Of a stretch of DNA of 53,863 nt, positions 8,454-17,918 are shown in pieces. Where the stretch lies: contig JAIEPE010000041.1 in assembly GCA_019749915.1 (NCBI GenBank), positions 1 to 53,863 on the forward strand. The letters run 5' to 3'. Position numbers and translations under genes: made by a program. Each line of letters opens with the position of its first letter. The first letter of the stretch is position 1. Origin of the DNA: Alphaproteobacteria bacterium (GTDB lineage Bacteria > Pseudomonadota > Alphaproteobacteria > UBA9655). Under the pieces are notes generated by a model that saw only the letters and a list, made by a program, of their open reading frames with translations, did no database searches and was not told where the DNA came from.

Positions 8454-8851
8454 TTTTAGACACGAATATTTGGGTTTCAGGGCTGTTGTTACCGAATAGT
8501 AAGGCAGGCCTTATTCTTGTTGAATGGAAAAAGTTAAGCTTTGATGTTGTCCTCTCTCTCTATATTTTACAAGAGATTGAAAGAGTGTTGTCTTACCCTA
8601 AAATAGAAAAACGCTTAAAATGGGATAAGAATAAAATAAAGCATTATGTAAATCTTCTGTCCTTATTCGTTGATCTTAGAGAAGATGGGCAACCATTAGT
8701 TCATGTCCCTGACGATCCTAACGACTCTCCTATCCTCTCCTTACTTCTTTCCTCTAATTCTGATTACCTTATTACAGGAGATAGAGATTTGCTTAAATTG
8801 CAACTAGAATATCCTATCTTAACACTTAATCAGTTTTTAGAGAAAATTTGA
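8444..8851 (+). CDS. PIN-domain toxin (putative RNase)
   Basis: A 135-residue PIN domain of the COG1569 type. Acidic residues expected at the metal site are visible: ILDTNIWVSGLL near the start, LQEIERVLSYPKI in the middle, VPDDPNDSPILSLLLSSNSD and LITGDRDLL towards the end. PIN toxins cleave RNA, often tRNA or mRNA at specific sites. The gene begins inside the antitoxin gene and appears intact, so the pair may be functional. The target is not deducible. Confidence 0.88.
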   Translation: MQVILDTNIWVSGLLLPNSKAGLILVEWKKLSFDVVLSLYILQEIERVLSYPKIEKRLKWDKNKIKHYVNLLSLFVDLREDGQPLVHVPDDPNDSPILSLLLSSNSDYLITGDRDLLKLQLEYPILTLNQFLEKI

Positions 8852-8854
8852 GCT

Positions 8855-9013
8855 ATGATAACATCTCCCCCTCCAAAGAAGCTCCCTCACCCCTCGATCC
8901 TTGAAAGGAAGAAATTGGTTGAAGCGCGGGAAAGGCGCCTTGCAGAAGCCCTGCGGGAAAACTTAAAAAAACGGAAAGAGCAAATCCGAGGGAGGAAAAA
9001 GCCTAACAACTAA
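8855..9013 (+). CDS. Small basic conserved-type protein
   Basis: A 52-residue frame starts 3 nt after the PIN stop. It is rich in Lys, Arg and Glu: ILERKKLVEARERRLAEALR, then ENLKKRKEQIRGRKKP. Short proteins with an 'ALR.NL.+RK.Q.RGR' helix are common in Alphaproteobacteria, usually unannotated. It would form one long charged helix. The spacing suggests translational coupling to the toxin-antitoxin operon. The function is unknown, and whether it is expressed is uncertain. Confidence 0.6.
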   Translation: MITSPPPKKLPHPSILERKKLVEARERRLAEALRENLKKRKEQIRGRKKPNN

Positions 9014-9168
9014 TTTCTTATGTGGCATCTCGTGGCTTGACAGCTGGATTGATCGAAAGAACAGTACCTTGCATCCGCGACAAGGAATAACTTTATAAAA
9101 TCTTAACTTGTTTTCCTATACACTAACCATGGAACAAATCTCTTCTTTTAATCTGCGTGGAGTTTAGT

Positions 9169-10332
9169 ATGGGGAGGAAAGACAGGCTTCTCATTGTCGA
9201 TGGTGAAGTCGAAACATGTGAGCTTCTGAAAGAAATTGGTGAAGAATGTGGCTATGAGGTAACTTGCCTTACCTCTGGAGCTGAATTTCATAAAGTTGTT
9301 CAAGAAGTTAATCCTACATTTATTATTTTAGACTTAAATATTCCTGATCACGATGGTAATGGGCTGTTACGTTATTTAGCCCAGCATAATTCTATCACTA
9401 CCATTGTACTTCAAAGTGGTCAGGATGAAAAAATCCTTTCTATCAGTCCGAAATTAAGTCAGGAGGTGGGACATTTTAAAAAACGGTATTTTCAAAGGCC
9501 CTTAAAGCTCGATGAAATAGGGGAGATTTTCACAAAAGCTAAAGGAAAAAGCTCCCGCTTTTCAATAGATTCTTTAAAAGAGGCCATTGAATCTGGAAAT
9601 CTCGTCCTTCACTACCAACCTAAAGTATCTTTTAAAACAAAGAAGATCATTGGTTTAGAAGCTCTTGTTCGTCTTAATATTCAAGGACATTTGATCCTTC
9701 CCGATTCTTTCATTCCCTTGGCGGAAGAAACCAACCTCATTCGCCCCTTAAGTCACCTGATTGTTCAACAAGCTTTTAAGGATTTTGTGGAGTTTTTGAG
9801 AATAATTCCAGAACTTATTCTTTCTATAAATATATCTCCAAAAACCCTTGACGATCTTCTTCTTCCTGATCAATTTTCTAAATTAGCTCAGAAAGTAAAT
9901 ATAAATTCTAATCAGATTTGCCTTGAAATTACAGAAACCGCTTTTATAGAAAAACGTCCTCTGATTGCGAATATCATGACCCAATTTCGAACTAAGGGGT
10001 TTATGCTTTCTATTGATGATTTTGGAACAGGGTATTCTTCTTTAAGTGAGCTTTATAGCTTACCCTTTAGTGAGTTGAAGATCGACAAGTCGTTTATTCT
10101 TGAAATTGAAAGTAACTTAGGGGCGAAAACAATTGCTCAATTTATTATTTCACTCGCTCATAACCTAGGGTTGAGTGTCACTGCAGAAGGGGTTGAAACA
10201 AAAGAAGCTTGGAATATTTTGGAGCAATATGACTGTGATATTGCCCAAGGTTTTTATATCAGCAAACCCTTGGAAAGAAGTATTTTAAAAGAGTGCCTCG
10301 CTCAATATAAGAAGGGCTTCATTCTTCCATGA
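9169..10332 (+). CDS. Response regulator with EAL domain (c-di-GMP phosphodiesterase)
   Basis: An N-terminal receiver domain (about residues 1-120) has a phospho-acceptor Asp in FIILDLNIPD. It is followed by a complete EAL domain: GLEALVRL, SINISPKTL, CLEITETAFIE, SIDDFGTGYSSLSEL, ELKIDKSFI, TAEGVET and IAQGFYISKP. All residues needed for metal binding and c-di-GMP hydrolysis are present. The usual Lys of the receiver 'KP' motif seems replaced (YFQRPLK). I chose ATG 9169 because GGAG lies 6 nt before it; a GTG 12 nt upstream is less likely. No histidine kinase lies nearby. Confidence 0.9.
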   Translation: MGRKDRLLIVDGEVETCELLKEIGEECGYEVTCLTSGAEFHKVVQEVNPTFIILDLNIPDHDGNGLLRYLAQHNSITTIVLQSGQDEKILSISPKLSQEVGHFKKRYFQRPLKLDEIGEIFTKAKGKSSRFSIDSLKEAIESGNLVLHYQPKVSFKTKKIIGLEALVRLNIQGHLILPDSFIPLAEETNLIRPLSHLIVQQAFKDFVEFLRIIPELILSINISPKTLDDLLLPDQFSKLAQKVNINSNQICLEITETAFIEKRPLIANIMTQFRTKGFMLSIDDFGTGYSSLSELYSLPFSELKIDKSFILEIESNLGAKTIAQFIISLAHNLGLSVTAEGVETKEAWNILEQYDCDIAQGFYISKPLERSILKECLAQYKKGFILP

Positions 10333-10545
10333 TAAATCCAAACACCAGCAACATCCAAAAATATAAGTATATGAAAAAAAAGTAAATATCATGGGTGTCC
10401 TATGTATTCTGATTGGTCTTTTTACCATGTTAATGTGGAAAGATAATTTCTTTCTTTTTTTCCAATTTCTTCTCATGTAAGGGATTGTGTTCTCAAAGTC
10501 TTGGAGCTATGAATAGAATCTCAATGATGGAGGGATAGAGAAAAA

Positions 10546-11658
10546 ATGGAATATATTATAAGCATGGGTTGGTATATCATACCGTTTCTAATTGTTTTAT
10601 CTATTCTTGTTTTCGTTCACGAACTTGGCCATTACTTAGTTGCGCGTTATAATGGTGTGGGCGTCGATGTTTTTTCTATCGGCTTTGGTCCAGAAGTTTT
10701 TGGGTGGTATGATAAAGCCGGCACCCGTTGGAAGGTTAGCTGGTTTCCTTTAGGGGGGTATGTTAAAATGGTAGGGGATGCCGATGCCGCGAGTACTCCT
10801 GACATGAAAGCCCTTAAAAAAATGGAAAAAGAGATGCGTGAGCGTTCCCTGTTTTATAAAACAGTGTGGCAACGTATTGCGGTTTCTGCAGCTGGCCCTC
10901 TTTCTAATTATCTTTTTGCAATTTTTATCTTCTCCATTCTTTTTGCAACCATCGGTGAAAAGTATACACTTCCAATTATTCAAGATTTTCAACCCGAAAG
11001 TGCAGCAGAGAAAGCAGGCTTTCAAAAAGGAGATCGTGTTAAAGCCATTAATGGAGAGACGATTGAACGTTTTGAGGATCTGCAATTTATTGTGCAACAA
11101 CATCCCGGAGATGTGCTTCAATTTGTCATTGATCGTAATGGTCATATTCTTACCCTTGCCGTCACCCCCATTTTGTCAGAAATTACAGATAATTTTGGTC
11201 ACGTTCACAAGGTAGGTCTTTTAGGCGTTAAAAGCGCAGAAGCAGGTTATATCAAACGAGCTTGGTGGAATTCATGGTGGTATGCTGGAAAACAAGCCAT
11301 TTCATTAAGTTGGCAAACCCTTAAAGCCTTAGGGCAAGTTATTATTGGAGCAAAATCATCAGATGGACTAGGTGGTCCTTTACGTATCGCACAGATGTCG
11401 GGAGAAATTGCTCAAAACGGTATTGTGGCTCTGATTTGGTTTATGGCGCTTCTTTCTGTCAATTTGGGCCTTATTAACTTATTTCCTGTTCCTATGCTTG
11501 ATGGCGGTCACTTGCTTTTTTACATTCTTGAGGTATTACGAGGAAAGCCCATATCAGAAAAGGCTCAAGAATGGGGTTTTCGCGCAGGATTTGGTCTGAT
11601 TGTGGCTTTAATGCTGTTTGCTACCTGGAATGATATTGTCCATATTTTTGTAAAATAA
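10546..11658 (+). CDS. rseP: Site-2 intramembrane metalloprotease RseP/MmpA
   Basis: A membrane-embedded zinc protease acting in regulated intramembrane proteolysis of anti-sigma factors and signal-peptide remnants. The active site HELGH is at residues 25-29 in the first membrane helix. A single PDZ domain (DFQPESAAEKAGFQKGDRVK) follows at about residues 145-215, and the third zinc ligand is in NLFPVPMLDGGHLLF near residue 320. The length is 370 aa. AGGGATAGAG precedes the ATG. bamA starts 13 nt downstream, as in most Alphaproteobacteria, linking envelope stress control to outer-membrane assembly. Confidence 0.95.
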   Translation: MEYIISMGWYIIPFLIVLSILVFVHELGHYLVARYNGVGVDVFSIGFGPEVFGWYDKAGTRWKVSWFPLGGYVKMVGDADAASTPDMKALKKMEKEMRERSLFYKTVWQRIAVSAAGPLSNYLFAIFIFSILFATIGEKYTLPIIQDFQPESAAEKAGFQKGDRVKAINGETIERFEDLQFIVQQHPGDVLQFVIDRNGHILTLAVTPILSEITDNFGHVHKVGLLGVKSAEAGYIKRAWWNSWWYAGKQAISLSWQTLKALGQVIIGAKSSDGLGGPLRIAQMSGEIAQNGIVALIWFMALLSVNLGLINLFPVPMLDGGHLLFYILEVLRGKPISEKAQEWGFRAGFGLIVALMLFATWNDIVHIFVK

Positions 11659-11671
11659 TAAGAGGTAATTC

Positions 11672-13957
11672 GTGTTTCAACGTTTTCTTGTTCTTACTCT
11701 AGGCCTTATTCTTTTGACAAGCGAACTATGGGCTGGAGTTATTCGTGTCATTGATGTTGAAGGGAACAAACGTGTGGAAACTCCCACAATTATGACCTAC
11801 ATTGACCTTAAAGTTGGGGACAATATTACAGAAAACAAAATTGAAGAAATTCTTAAAAATCTTTTTGCCACAGGGTTATTTGCTGACGTTGTGATTGAAG
11901 AACATGGAGATCGTCTCCTTATCAAAGTTGTTGAAAATAAAATTATTAACCGCATTGCCTTTGAAGGAAATGATCGCTTAAAAGATGATATTCTCAACGC
12001 TGAAATTGGCCTTCGTCCTAGAGAAGTTTATACTCCGGCTAAGGTACAGCAAGCGGCCCAAAAAATTCGTGATATGTACCGCTTAAGCGGCCGTTATGGG
12101 GCCAAGGTTGTACCAACCATTGTTGAGCGTGAACAAAGTCGTGTGGATCTTATTTTTGAAATTACGGAAGGAAGCCCCACGCGTATTAACAAGATCATCT
12201 TTGTGGGCAACGACCATTTTAGTACATCCCGTCTAGAATCTCTTATTATGACAAAAGAAACTCGGTGGTATCGTTTCTTTAGTTCTGATGATACTTACGA
12301 TCCGGACCGTCTTTCCTATGATAAGGAGTTGCTCCGTAAGTATTATCACAGACAAGGTTACGCGGATTTTAAAGTTGATTCAGTTGTTGCAGAGCTTGAT
12401 CCCGATTCTCAAGAGTTCTACATTACTTTTACCCTTTCTGAAGGGCAGAGATATCAATTTGGCACAGTCAAAATTACGAATAATCTTCCTTCTCTAAAGA
12501 TAGAAGAATTAGAAAGTTTAGTTACGGTTGACTGTGGAGAATGGTTTGATAGTAAAGAGGTAGAGCGGACAATTGATAAATTGAACATGGCCATTGGTGA
12601 AAAAGGTTTTGCTTTCGTTGACATTGAGCCAAAGCTTCATCGTAACCCTAAGGAGTTAACCGTTGATATTGACTTTGTCATCAAAGAAGGGCGTCATGTC
12701 TACATTAATCGCATCAACATTGTCGGCAATGACCGAACCGATGATGATGTCATACGTCGCGAGATACGACTTGCTGAAGGAGATCCTTATAACAGCGTTA
12801 AGTTAAAGAGATCGGAGCAACTCCTTGAAAACCTTGATTACTTTAAGAGAGTTGAAGTTAAACGCGAAGAAACAAACGTTCCCGATAAAATTGATCTAAA
12901 GGTCGAGGTGGAAGACAAACCTACTGGCTCTCTCCAGTTCTCTGCTGGTTATTCGACGACCGATGGTCCTATAGGTACTGTTAACATGAATGAACGAAAT
13001 CTTATGGGCAAAGGCTATGATCTTTATGCAAGTGCTACGGTGTCAAAAAGAGCCACGGATTTTCGTCTTGGATTTCAAAACCCTTATTTCTTGGGCAGGC
13101 CTTTGCTTGGAGGCGTCGATGTTTTTCACTCGTCCCGTAAGTATAATACCAAATCCCAAAATCAGACAGGTTATCAACAGGTTAGCACCGGAGGGTCGGC
13201 AACGTTAGGGTACGATCTTTATGAATATTTAGGTCAATCCTGGAGTTATACCATTCGGCGTGATAACATTAATGATATTCATCGCAATGCTTCCCCCTAT
13301 TTGCAAGCTCAACGCGGAAAATGGATTGTGTCAGAAGTAGGTCAGAATCTTTTCTTTGATAAAAGAGATAGTAGCATTGAACCAACAGAAGGTTATTATG
13401 CAGGTCTTGCGGATAATCTTTCTGGTCTTGGGGGAGATGTTCGTTATTTTAAAAATGCACTTCGCGCTGGAACCTATATTCCTATCGATGATGATCACAA
13501 GTGGATTGTTGCCATCAAGGGTTCTGCAGGCGCTATGTCGGGCCTTGGAAAAGTGACTCGTGTTGTCGATCGTTATGAGTTAGGAGGGGATAGTTTCCGT
13601 GGTTTTACGGACTCTGGTATTGGTCCGCGAGATAGCAAAACAAGAGATGCTTTGGGAGGTCTTTTCTACTATAAAGGTACTGTTGAGCTTGCAGTTCCGT
13701 TAGGCCTACCGCCTGAGTTAGGAATTCGTGGGTGCATGTTTACTGATATAGGAAGCGTTTGGCATACTGGAAACAAAGTTGTTCCTCCAAATTTTATTCT
13801 TAGCAATAACCAAAAGTTTCGGGCTAGCGCAGGTGTAGGAGTTACCTGGCGTTCTCCCTTCGGTCCTATTGGTGTAAGCCTTGCTCAACCCTTTGTACGT
13901 GTAAAAAGGGTTGACCGGACTGAGCAATTTAGAGTTAACTTTGGAACATCATTTTAA
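11672..13957 (+). CDS. bamA: Outer membrane protein assembly factor BamA
   Basis: Omp85-family barrel that inserts beta-barrel proteins into the outer membrane. GTG start with AGAGG upstream. The signal peptide ends at about residue 21 (SELWA). Five POTRA repeats follow (residues about 25-425; for example IRVIDVEGNKRVETPTIMTY and NRINIVGNDRTDDDVIRREI), then the 16-strand barrel with the VDRYELGGDSFRGF motif of the lid/loop 6 region. The C-terminus ends FRVNFGTSF, with the aromatic residue expected for barrel recognition. The length is 761 aa. skp follows 14 nt after. Confidence 0.96.
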   Translation: MFQRFLVLTLGLILLTSELWAGVIRVIDVEGNKRVETPTIMTYIDLKVGDNITENKIEEILKNLFATGLFADVVIEEHGDRLLIKVVENKIINRIAFEGNDRLKDDILNAEIGLRPREVYTPAKVQQAAQKIRDMYRLSGRYGAKVVPTIVEREQSRVDLIFEITEGSPTRINKIIFVGNDHFSTSRLESLIMTKETRWYRFFSSDDTYDPDRLSYDKELLRKYYHRQGYADFKVDSVVAELDPDSQEFYITFTLSEGQRYQFGTVKITNNLPSLKIEELESLVTVDCGEWFDSKEVERTIDKLNMAIGEKGFAFVDIEPKLHRNPKELTVDIDFVIKEGRHVYINRINIVGNDRTDDDVIRREIRLAEGDPYNSVKLKRSEQLLENLDYFKRVEVKREETNVPDKIDLKVEVEDKPTGSLQFSAGYSTTDGPIGTVNMNERNLMGKGYDLYASATVSKRATDFRLGFQNPYFLGRPLLGGVDVFHSSRKYNTKSQNQTGYQQVSTGGSATLGYDLYEYLGQSWSYTIRRDNINDIHRNASPYLQAQRGKWIVSEVGQNLFFDKRDSSIEPTEGYYAGLADNLSGLGGDVRYFKNALRAGTYIPIDDDHKWIVAIKGSAGAMSGLGKVTRVVDRYELGGDSFRGFTDSGIGPRDSKTRDALGGLFYYKGTVELAVPLGLPPELGIRGCMFTDIGSVWHTGNKVVPPNFILSNNQKFRASAGVGVTWRSPFGPIGVSLAQPFVRVKRVDRTEQFRVNFGTSF

Positions 13958-13971
13958 AGGAGAAAAGAAAA

Positions 13972-14562
13972 ATGAAAAAAACATTATTATCTAGCCTACT
14001 TATATCTGCTGCTATCCTTTCTTCAGCAAAAGCAGATCCCTTACCTGCCCCCGTCATTGGTATCGTAGAGCAGGCCACCCTTGATAAGTCAGCTGCTTTT
14101 CAAGATATCATCAAACAGGTTGATCAAAAGCGTACTGAAGTTCAAAAAGAAATGGCAACTTATGAAAAAGAACTAAAGGATAAAGACAAGGAACTTGCAG
14201 AAAACACAAAGAAACTTTCTGAAAAAGACCTTGCTGATCAACGCCAAGCTTTTGAAAAGCGTGTTCAAGAAGTTCAAGAGAAACTTGAAATTAGAAGAGC
14301 CCAAATGGAATTGGGCGTCGAAGAAGCCAAAAAGACTGTTTACCAAGCTTTCTTAAAGGCCGCTGAAGAGGTTATGAAAGACGCAAATGCTAACATTATG
14401 ATTTACAAAGAAACCATCATCACAGCCAACAATGGTTTTGACTTGACTTCAAAGGTTCTTGAGAAATTGAATAAAGATCTTCCAAATGTGAAGGTTTCTT
14501 TTAAGTCAGAAGCTGAGGTGAAGAAGCAACTTACACAACAATTGCCTCAAGCTCAGAAATAA
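13972..14562 (+). CDS. skp: OmpH/Skp-family periplasmic chaperone
   Basis: A Sec signal peptide (about residues 1-21, ending SSAKA) is followed by PVIGIVEQATLDKSAAFQDI, the conserved start of the OmpH domain, then a long charged coiled coil (residues about 45-120) and a C-terminal return strand. Skp trimers hold unfolded outer-membrane proteins in the periplasm and pass them to BamA, encoded immediately upstream. A strong AAAGGAG precedes the ATG. The gene ends at the repeat block, so lpxD and fabZ, which commonly follow, are elsewhere. Confidence 0.9.
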   Translation: MKKTLLSSLLISAAILSSAKADPLPAPVIGIVEQATLDKSAAFQDIIKQVDQKRTEVQKEMATYEKELKDKDKELAENTKKLSEKDLADQRQAFEKRVQEVQEKLEIRRAQMELGVEEAKKTVYQAFLKAAEEVMKDANANIMIYKETIITANNGFDLTSKVLEKLNKDLPNVKVSFKSEAEVKKQLTQQLPQAQK

Positions 14563-14568
14563 GAAAAT

Positions 14569-14788
14569 TGACGTCCCGCGGCCCAGACCGCGGGATCCAC
14601 CTTAATAATTATCCATCAGTATCCTGAGTCCCCCTCCCTTCGTTCGGGGTCTCAGGATGACATATCCTCTAACAAAAACAAAGTACTGTCATCCTGAGGA
14701 GCCATAACGTGGCGAGCTCAGGATCCCTTCAATAACATAGCCATAGTGTCATTTCTCTAGACCCCACGGTAAATCCGCGGGGCGTCAA
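14569..14788. repeat. Palindromic element split by a second repeat family
   Basis: The outer halves are family A hairpins: 14569-14600 (TTGACGTCCCGCGG...CGGGATCCA) and 14757-14788 (CTAGACCCCACGG...GGGGCGTCAA). Their orientation matches the 75-bp element at 3690-3764, but about 155 bp lie between them. That interval contains two family B hairpins (14621-14662 and 14688-14728; ATCCTGAG...CTCAGGAT), so one repeat seems to have landed in another. Confidence 0.75.
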
Positions 14789-14850
14789 TGATGTGTGGGT
14801 GTGCTTCTCAACCTGTTTTGACGAACTCATTGTTTGAAAGCAAAGTGGTA

Positions 14851-16539
14851 TTAAGCGCTTTTTCTAACCAATGCCTTGTATTTCAATCGATGGGGCTGAT
14901 CAGCATCTATGCCGCAGCGCCGTTTGTGGTCTTCCTCATAGGCTTGATAGTTTCCTTCAAACCACTCCACATGGCTATTGCCCTCAAAGGCCAAGATATG
15001 AGTCGCGATTCTGTCCAAGAACCAGCGATCGTGGCTGATGACAACGGCACAACCAGCGTAGTCGAGAAGAGCTTCCTCAAGGGCGCGTAAGGTATCGATG
15101 TCCAAATCATTGGTGGGCTCATCGAGGAGAAGAACGTTCACGCCCGATTTCAACATCTTGGCTAAATGGACACGATTGCGTTCACCACCGGAAAGCTGGC
15201 CTACCTTTTTCTGTTGATCGGCACCTTTAAAGTTAAAGCTAGCACAATAGGCTCTGCTTTGCATCTTGCGCTTGCCGAGTTCAATTTCTTCGTTTCCTTC
15301 CGAGATTTCTTCCCAGACGGTTTTATTGGAAGCCAGGGTATCGCGAGATTGATCCACATAACCAAGAACGACTGATTCACCCACGCGGAAAGTTCCCTCA
15401 TCAGGGGTTTCCTTCCCTGTAATCAATTTAAAGAGGGTGGTCTTACCTGCACCATTGGGGCCAATGACGCCAACGATACCTCCAGGAGGCAGCTTAAAAT
15501 TCAGTTTTTCGATGAGAAGGCGATCTCCAAATCCCTTAGAAAGATCTTGGGCTTCAATAACTGTGGTGCCAAGGCGAGGCCCAGCGGGAATGATGATTTG
15601 GGCCGTCTCTTGGGATTTACGCGCCTCTTGAGCGAGTAGCTCCTCATAGGATTGAATACGGGCCTTGCTTTTTGCTTGACGGGCTTTGGGCGACTGGCGA
15701 ATCCATTCCAACTCACGCGCGAGTGTTTTCTGTCGAGCGCCTTCCTGCTTGCCCTCCTGCTCAAGGCGTTTTTGCTTTTGTTCCAGCCATGCGGAATAGT
15801 TTCCTTCAAAAGGAATCCCTTGGCCACGATCAAGCTCTAAAATCCATTTCACAACATTATCGAGGAAGTAGCGGTCGTGGGTAACAAGAATGACGGTCCC
15901 TTTATACTCTTGCAAGTGACGCTCAAGCCAAGCCACGGATTCCGCATCCAGGTGGTTTGTCGGCTCATCTAAAAGGAGGATGTCTGGTTGCTGTAAAAGG
16001 AGCTTGCACAGGGCGATACGGCGTTTTTCACCCCCAGAAAGATTCTTTACGTCTGCATCACCCGGAGGGCAACGCAAAGCATCCATAGCAATTTCAACCT
16101 TACGGCCAATATCCCACCCTTGGACTGATTCAATTTTATCTTGTAGTTCAGCCTGCTCAGCTAAAAGATCAGTCATTTCATCATCTTCCATGGGCTCAGC
16201 AAAGCGAGCGCTAATGGCCTCAAATTTATCAAGAAGTGCTTTTGTTGCTGAAAGAGCTTCCATCACGTTTTGTTCAACAGTCAAATTAGGATTGAGCTCT
16301 GGCTCTTGAGGAAGATAACCCACAGTTGTGCCGTCTGCAGCCCAGGCTTCTCCATTAAACTCTTTATCAAAGCCTGCCATAATTTTCATCAAGGTTGATT
16401 TTCCCGAGCCATTGACACCAATAATGCCAATTTTAGCGCCAGGATAGAAAGACAACCAAATATCCTTAAAGACTTCTCGTGAACCTGGATAAACCTTTGT
16501 TAGGCCCTTCATAACATAGATGTATTGTTGAGATGCCAT
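14851..16539 (-). CDS. ettA: Energy-dependent translational throttle EttA (ABC-F ATPase)
   Basis: A tandem ATP-binding-cassette protein without membrane segments. The first cassette has [24 protein letters not shown] and [15 protein letters not shown]; the second has [24 protein letters not shown] and [15 protein letters not shown]. The linker between them (about residues 245-320) is rich in Lys, Gln and Arg. EttA binds the ribosomal E site and gates elongation according to the ATP/ADP ratio. I place the start at 16539 ([19 protein letters not shown]) because AGGAG lies upstream; an upstream extension would run into the tRNA gene. About 562 aa, as expected. Confidence 0.94.
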   Translation of the reverse strand: MASQQYIYVMKGLTKVYPGSREVFKDIWLSFYPGAKIGIIGVNGSGKSTLMKIMAGFDKEFNGEAWAADGTTVGYLPQEPELNPNLTVEQNVMEALSATKALLDKFEAISARFAEPMEDDEMTDLLAEQAELQDKIESVQGWDIGRKVEIAMDALRCPPGDADVKNLSGGEKRRIALCKLLLQQPDILLLDEPTNHLDAESVAWLERHLQEYKGTVILVTHDRYFLDNVVKWILELDRGQGIPFEGNYSAWLEQKQKRLEQEGKQEGARQKTLARELEWIRQSPKARQAKSKARIQSYEELLAQEARKSQETAQIIIPAGPRLGTTVIEAQDLSKGFGDRLLIEKLNFKLPPGGIVGVIGPNGAGKTTLFKLITGKETPDEGTFRVGESVVLGYVDQSRDTLASNKTVWEEISEGNEEIELGKRKMQSRAYCASFNFKGADQQKKVGQLSGGERNRVHLAKMLKSGVNVLLLDEPTNDLDIDTLRALEEALLDYAGCAVVISHDRWFLDRIATHILAFEGNSHVEWFEGNYQAYEEDHKRRCGIDADQPHRLKYKALVRKSA

Positions 16540-16572
16540 AAAAAAAGATACTCCTATAAAATAGCAAGCGGA

Positions 16573-16648
16573 TGGTGGGCCCGGCAGGATTCGAACCTGC
16601 GACAACTCCGTTATGAGCGGAGGGTTCTGACCACTGAACTACAGGCCC
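16573..16648 (-). tRNA. tRNA with CAT anticodon (Ile2 or elongator Met)
   Basis: The minus strand reads GGGCCTGTAGTTCAGTGG, then an anticodon arm CTCCG-CTCATAA-CGGAG (anticodon CAT), a T-arm GCAGGTTCGAATCCTGC and acceptor strand CGGGCCC with an encoded ACCA end. It is not the initiator type, since the acceptor begins with a paired G. The GGGCC acceptor leans towards the lysidine-modified tRNA-Ile that reads AUA. This is notable beside the AUA start proposed for infC, but the identity cannot be settled by eye. Confidence 0.9.
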
Positions 16649-16763
16649 AAGAATTATGTTTAAAATACCCGAATTTTAAAGCGGGTCAATGGAAAACTTT
16701 ATATGGATCTTGCGATCAAAATCAATAGGGTGAAATTCTCTAAAACTGTTTTTTTTAATAAAA

Positions 16764-16919
16764 TTATTCTTCTTCAGTATTTTCTTCTTTTTCTTCTCCA
16801 GGGATTTTATAATCACCACGGAACCAACGGGCCAAATCAATGTCAGCACAACGTTTTGAACAAAAAGGGCGATACTCAAACACTGTGGGCTTTCGGCATA
16901 TGGGGCAAATGGAGCTCAT
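16764..16919 (-). CDS. yacG: DNA gyrase inhibitor YacG (zinc-binding protein)
   Basis: A short frame of 51 residues. MSSICPICRKPTVFEYRPFC and SKRCADIDLARWFRGDYKIP, followed by an acidic tail, match the YacG/DUF329 family exactly in layout: C-x2-C then C-x3-C zinc ligands, and the conserved RWF..DY.IPG. In E. coli YacG binds GyrB and inhibits gyrase. The gene starts 12 nt after the RNase G stop, within the infA-maf-rng-yacG order typical of Alphaproteobacteria. Confidence 0.93.
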   Translation of the reverse strand: MSSICPICRKPTVFEYRPFCSKRCADIDLARWFRGDYKIPGEEKEENTEEE

Positions 16920-16931
16920 AACAAAGTCACC

Positions 16932-17918
16932 TTAGTTAAGTTGAAGTTTTAATCTTTGAGGAAGTGAAAGCCGTTTTCGCCGCCGTGTCAACTCTAGAAG
17001 TCCCATAGGCGATAGCCCCCAGATTTCCGTATCTGTGGGTACGCTTAGTCCTTTTAGGCAAGGATTTATATCTTGAGGAGGTCGGATCAAATCAATCACA
17101 ATTTTACCGCCCAGCTCCCGCAACGTAATTTGACGAAAAGCTTCTTCAATGGCCATTCGATTAAAAGGCAAAACATAATGGAGAGCTCCCTGACTATTGA
17201 CATCGATCACCGTTAAGCTATGGGTTTCTTCAATATATATATTGCCCCCTTTGGGAAGGGAAATTTCTGGGGAAGAAAGACTCTCCCAGGCGTCTTCACA
17301 ACGATCGTCAAAAGTCTTTACGCGAGTGAAGTGATCGGAAGGTGTCAGAGAACGCATCGCTCGCTCTAAAAGTGTGAGAGGAGGCCCCTCCCTTTTTTTT
17401 TGAATCTCTTTCCATTCCTCTCGTAATTGTATCAGATTTTGTTGGAAATTCTCTTCTGGGCGAGCGTTATGACGCAGGATACCCCCCTCTCCTGGCTCCA
17501 AAGTCAAAAGATCTTTAAAAAGCTGGCGATTTTCAAGGCGTCGAGAAAGGCTTAATCCCGACTTAAAGGGCGTGTAAAGAAGGCTGCCTAAGGACAAAGT
17601 AATGAGACGAGTCAAACGAACACCTTTGTTTTCAAGAGGATTTTCCGTACGGCTAACCTGCACCAACACCCGATCGCCATGCTTTAAAAGCGGCAGGTTT
17701 CCTTCTTTAAGAGGAAGCATTCCTGGCTTTGAGAGGCCAACCTCGACAAAAGCCACGTGGAGAGGTTTTTGAATTTCGACAACACGGCCATCATAAATAC
17801 CCCCTAAAAGGGAAAGGGATTTGTCCTGAAACTCAAAATCTAGCGAGACAACCCGACCTTCTTCAATGCGTGCCATGCGGTGAAGATTTCCAGAAACTGT
17901 ATAGAAAACCTCAGCCAT
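16932..17918 (-). CDS. rng: Ribonuclease E/G family protein
   Basis: A compact 328-residue RNase G-like endonuclease (E. coli RNase G has about 489 aa). The S1 domain is at about residues 30-110 (GGIYDGRVVEIQKPLHVAFV). The catalytic DNase I-like part includes GGNIYIEETHSLTVIDVNSQ with the metal-binding Asp, then GGKIVIDLIRPPQD and the late MGLLELTRRRKRLSL signature. The zinc-link Cys motif and the C-terminal degradosome scaffold are absent, and the middle of the enzyme is shortened. The start overlaps the end of maf by 8 nt, so the genes are coupled. Reduction has probably narrowed its role to rRNA or mRNA 5'-end processing. Confidence 0.88.
   Translation of the reverse strand: MAEVFYTVSGNLHRMARIEEGRVVSLDFEFQDKSLSLLGGIYDGRVVEIQKPLHVAFVEVGLSKPGMLPLKEGNLPLLKHGDRVLVQVSRTENPLENKGVRLTRLITLSLGSLLYTPFKSGLSLSRRLENRQLFKDLLTLEPGEGGILRHNARPEENFQQNLIQLREEWKEIQKKREGPPLTLLERAMRSLTPSDHFTRVKTFDDRCEDAWESLSSPEISLPKGGNIYIEETHSLTVIDVNSQGALHYVLPFNRMAIEEAFRQITLRELGGKIVIDLIRPPQDINPCLKGLSVPTDTEIWGLSPMGLLELTRRRKRLSLPQRLKLQLN

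Noticed and set aside
14788-15090. A plus-strand 100-codon frame with hydrophobic segments
   Set aside because: It lies opposite the ettA C-terminus, with no ribosome site and no family pattern.
16525-16728. A plus-strand frame across 16.5-16.7 kb ([16 protein letters not shown])
   Set aside because: This is the well-known false peptide produced by the antisense of a tRNA gene.
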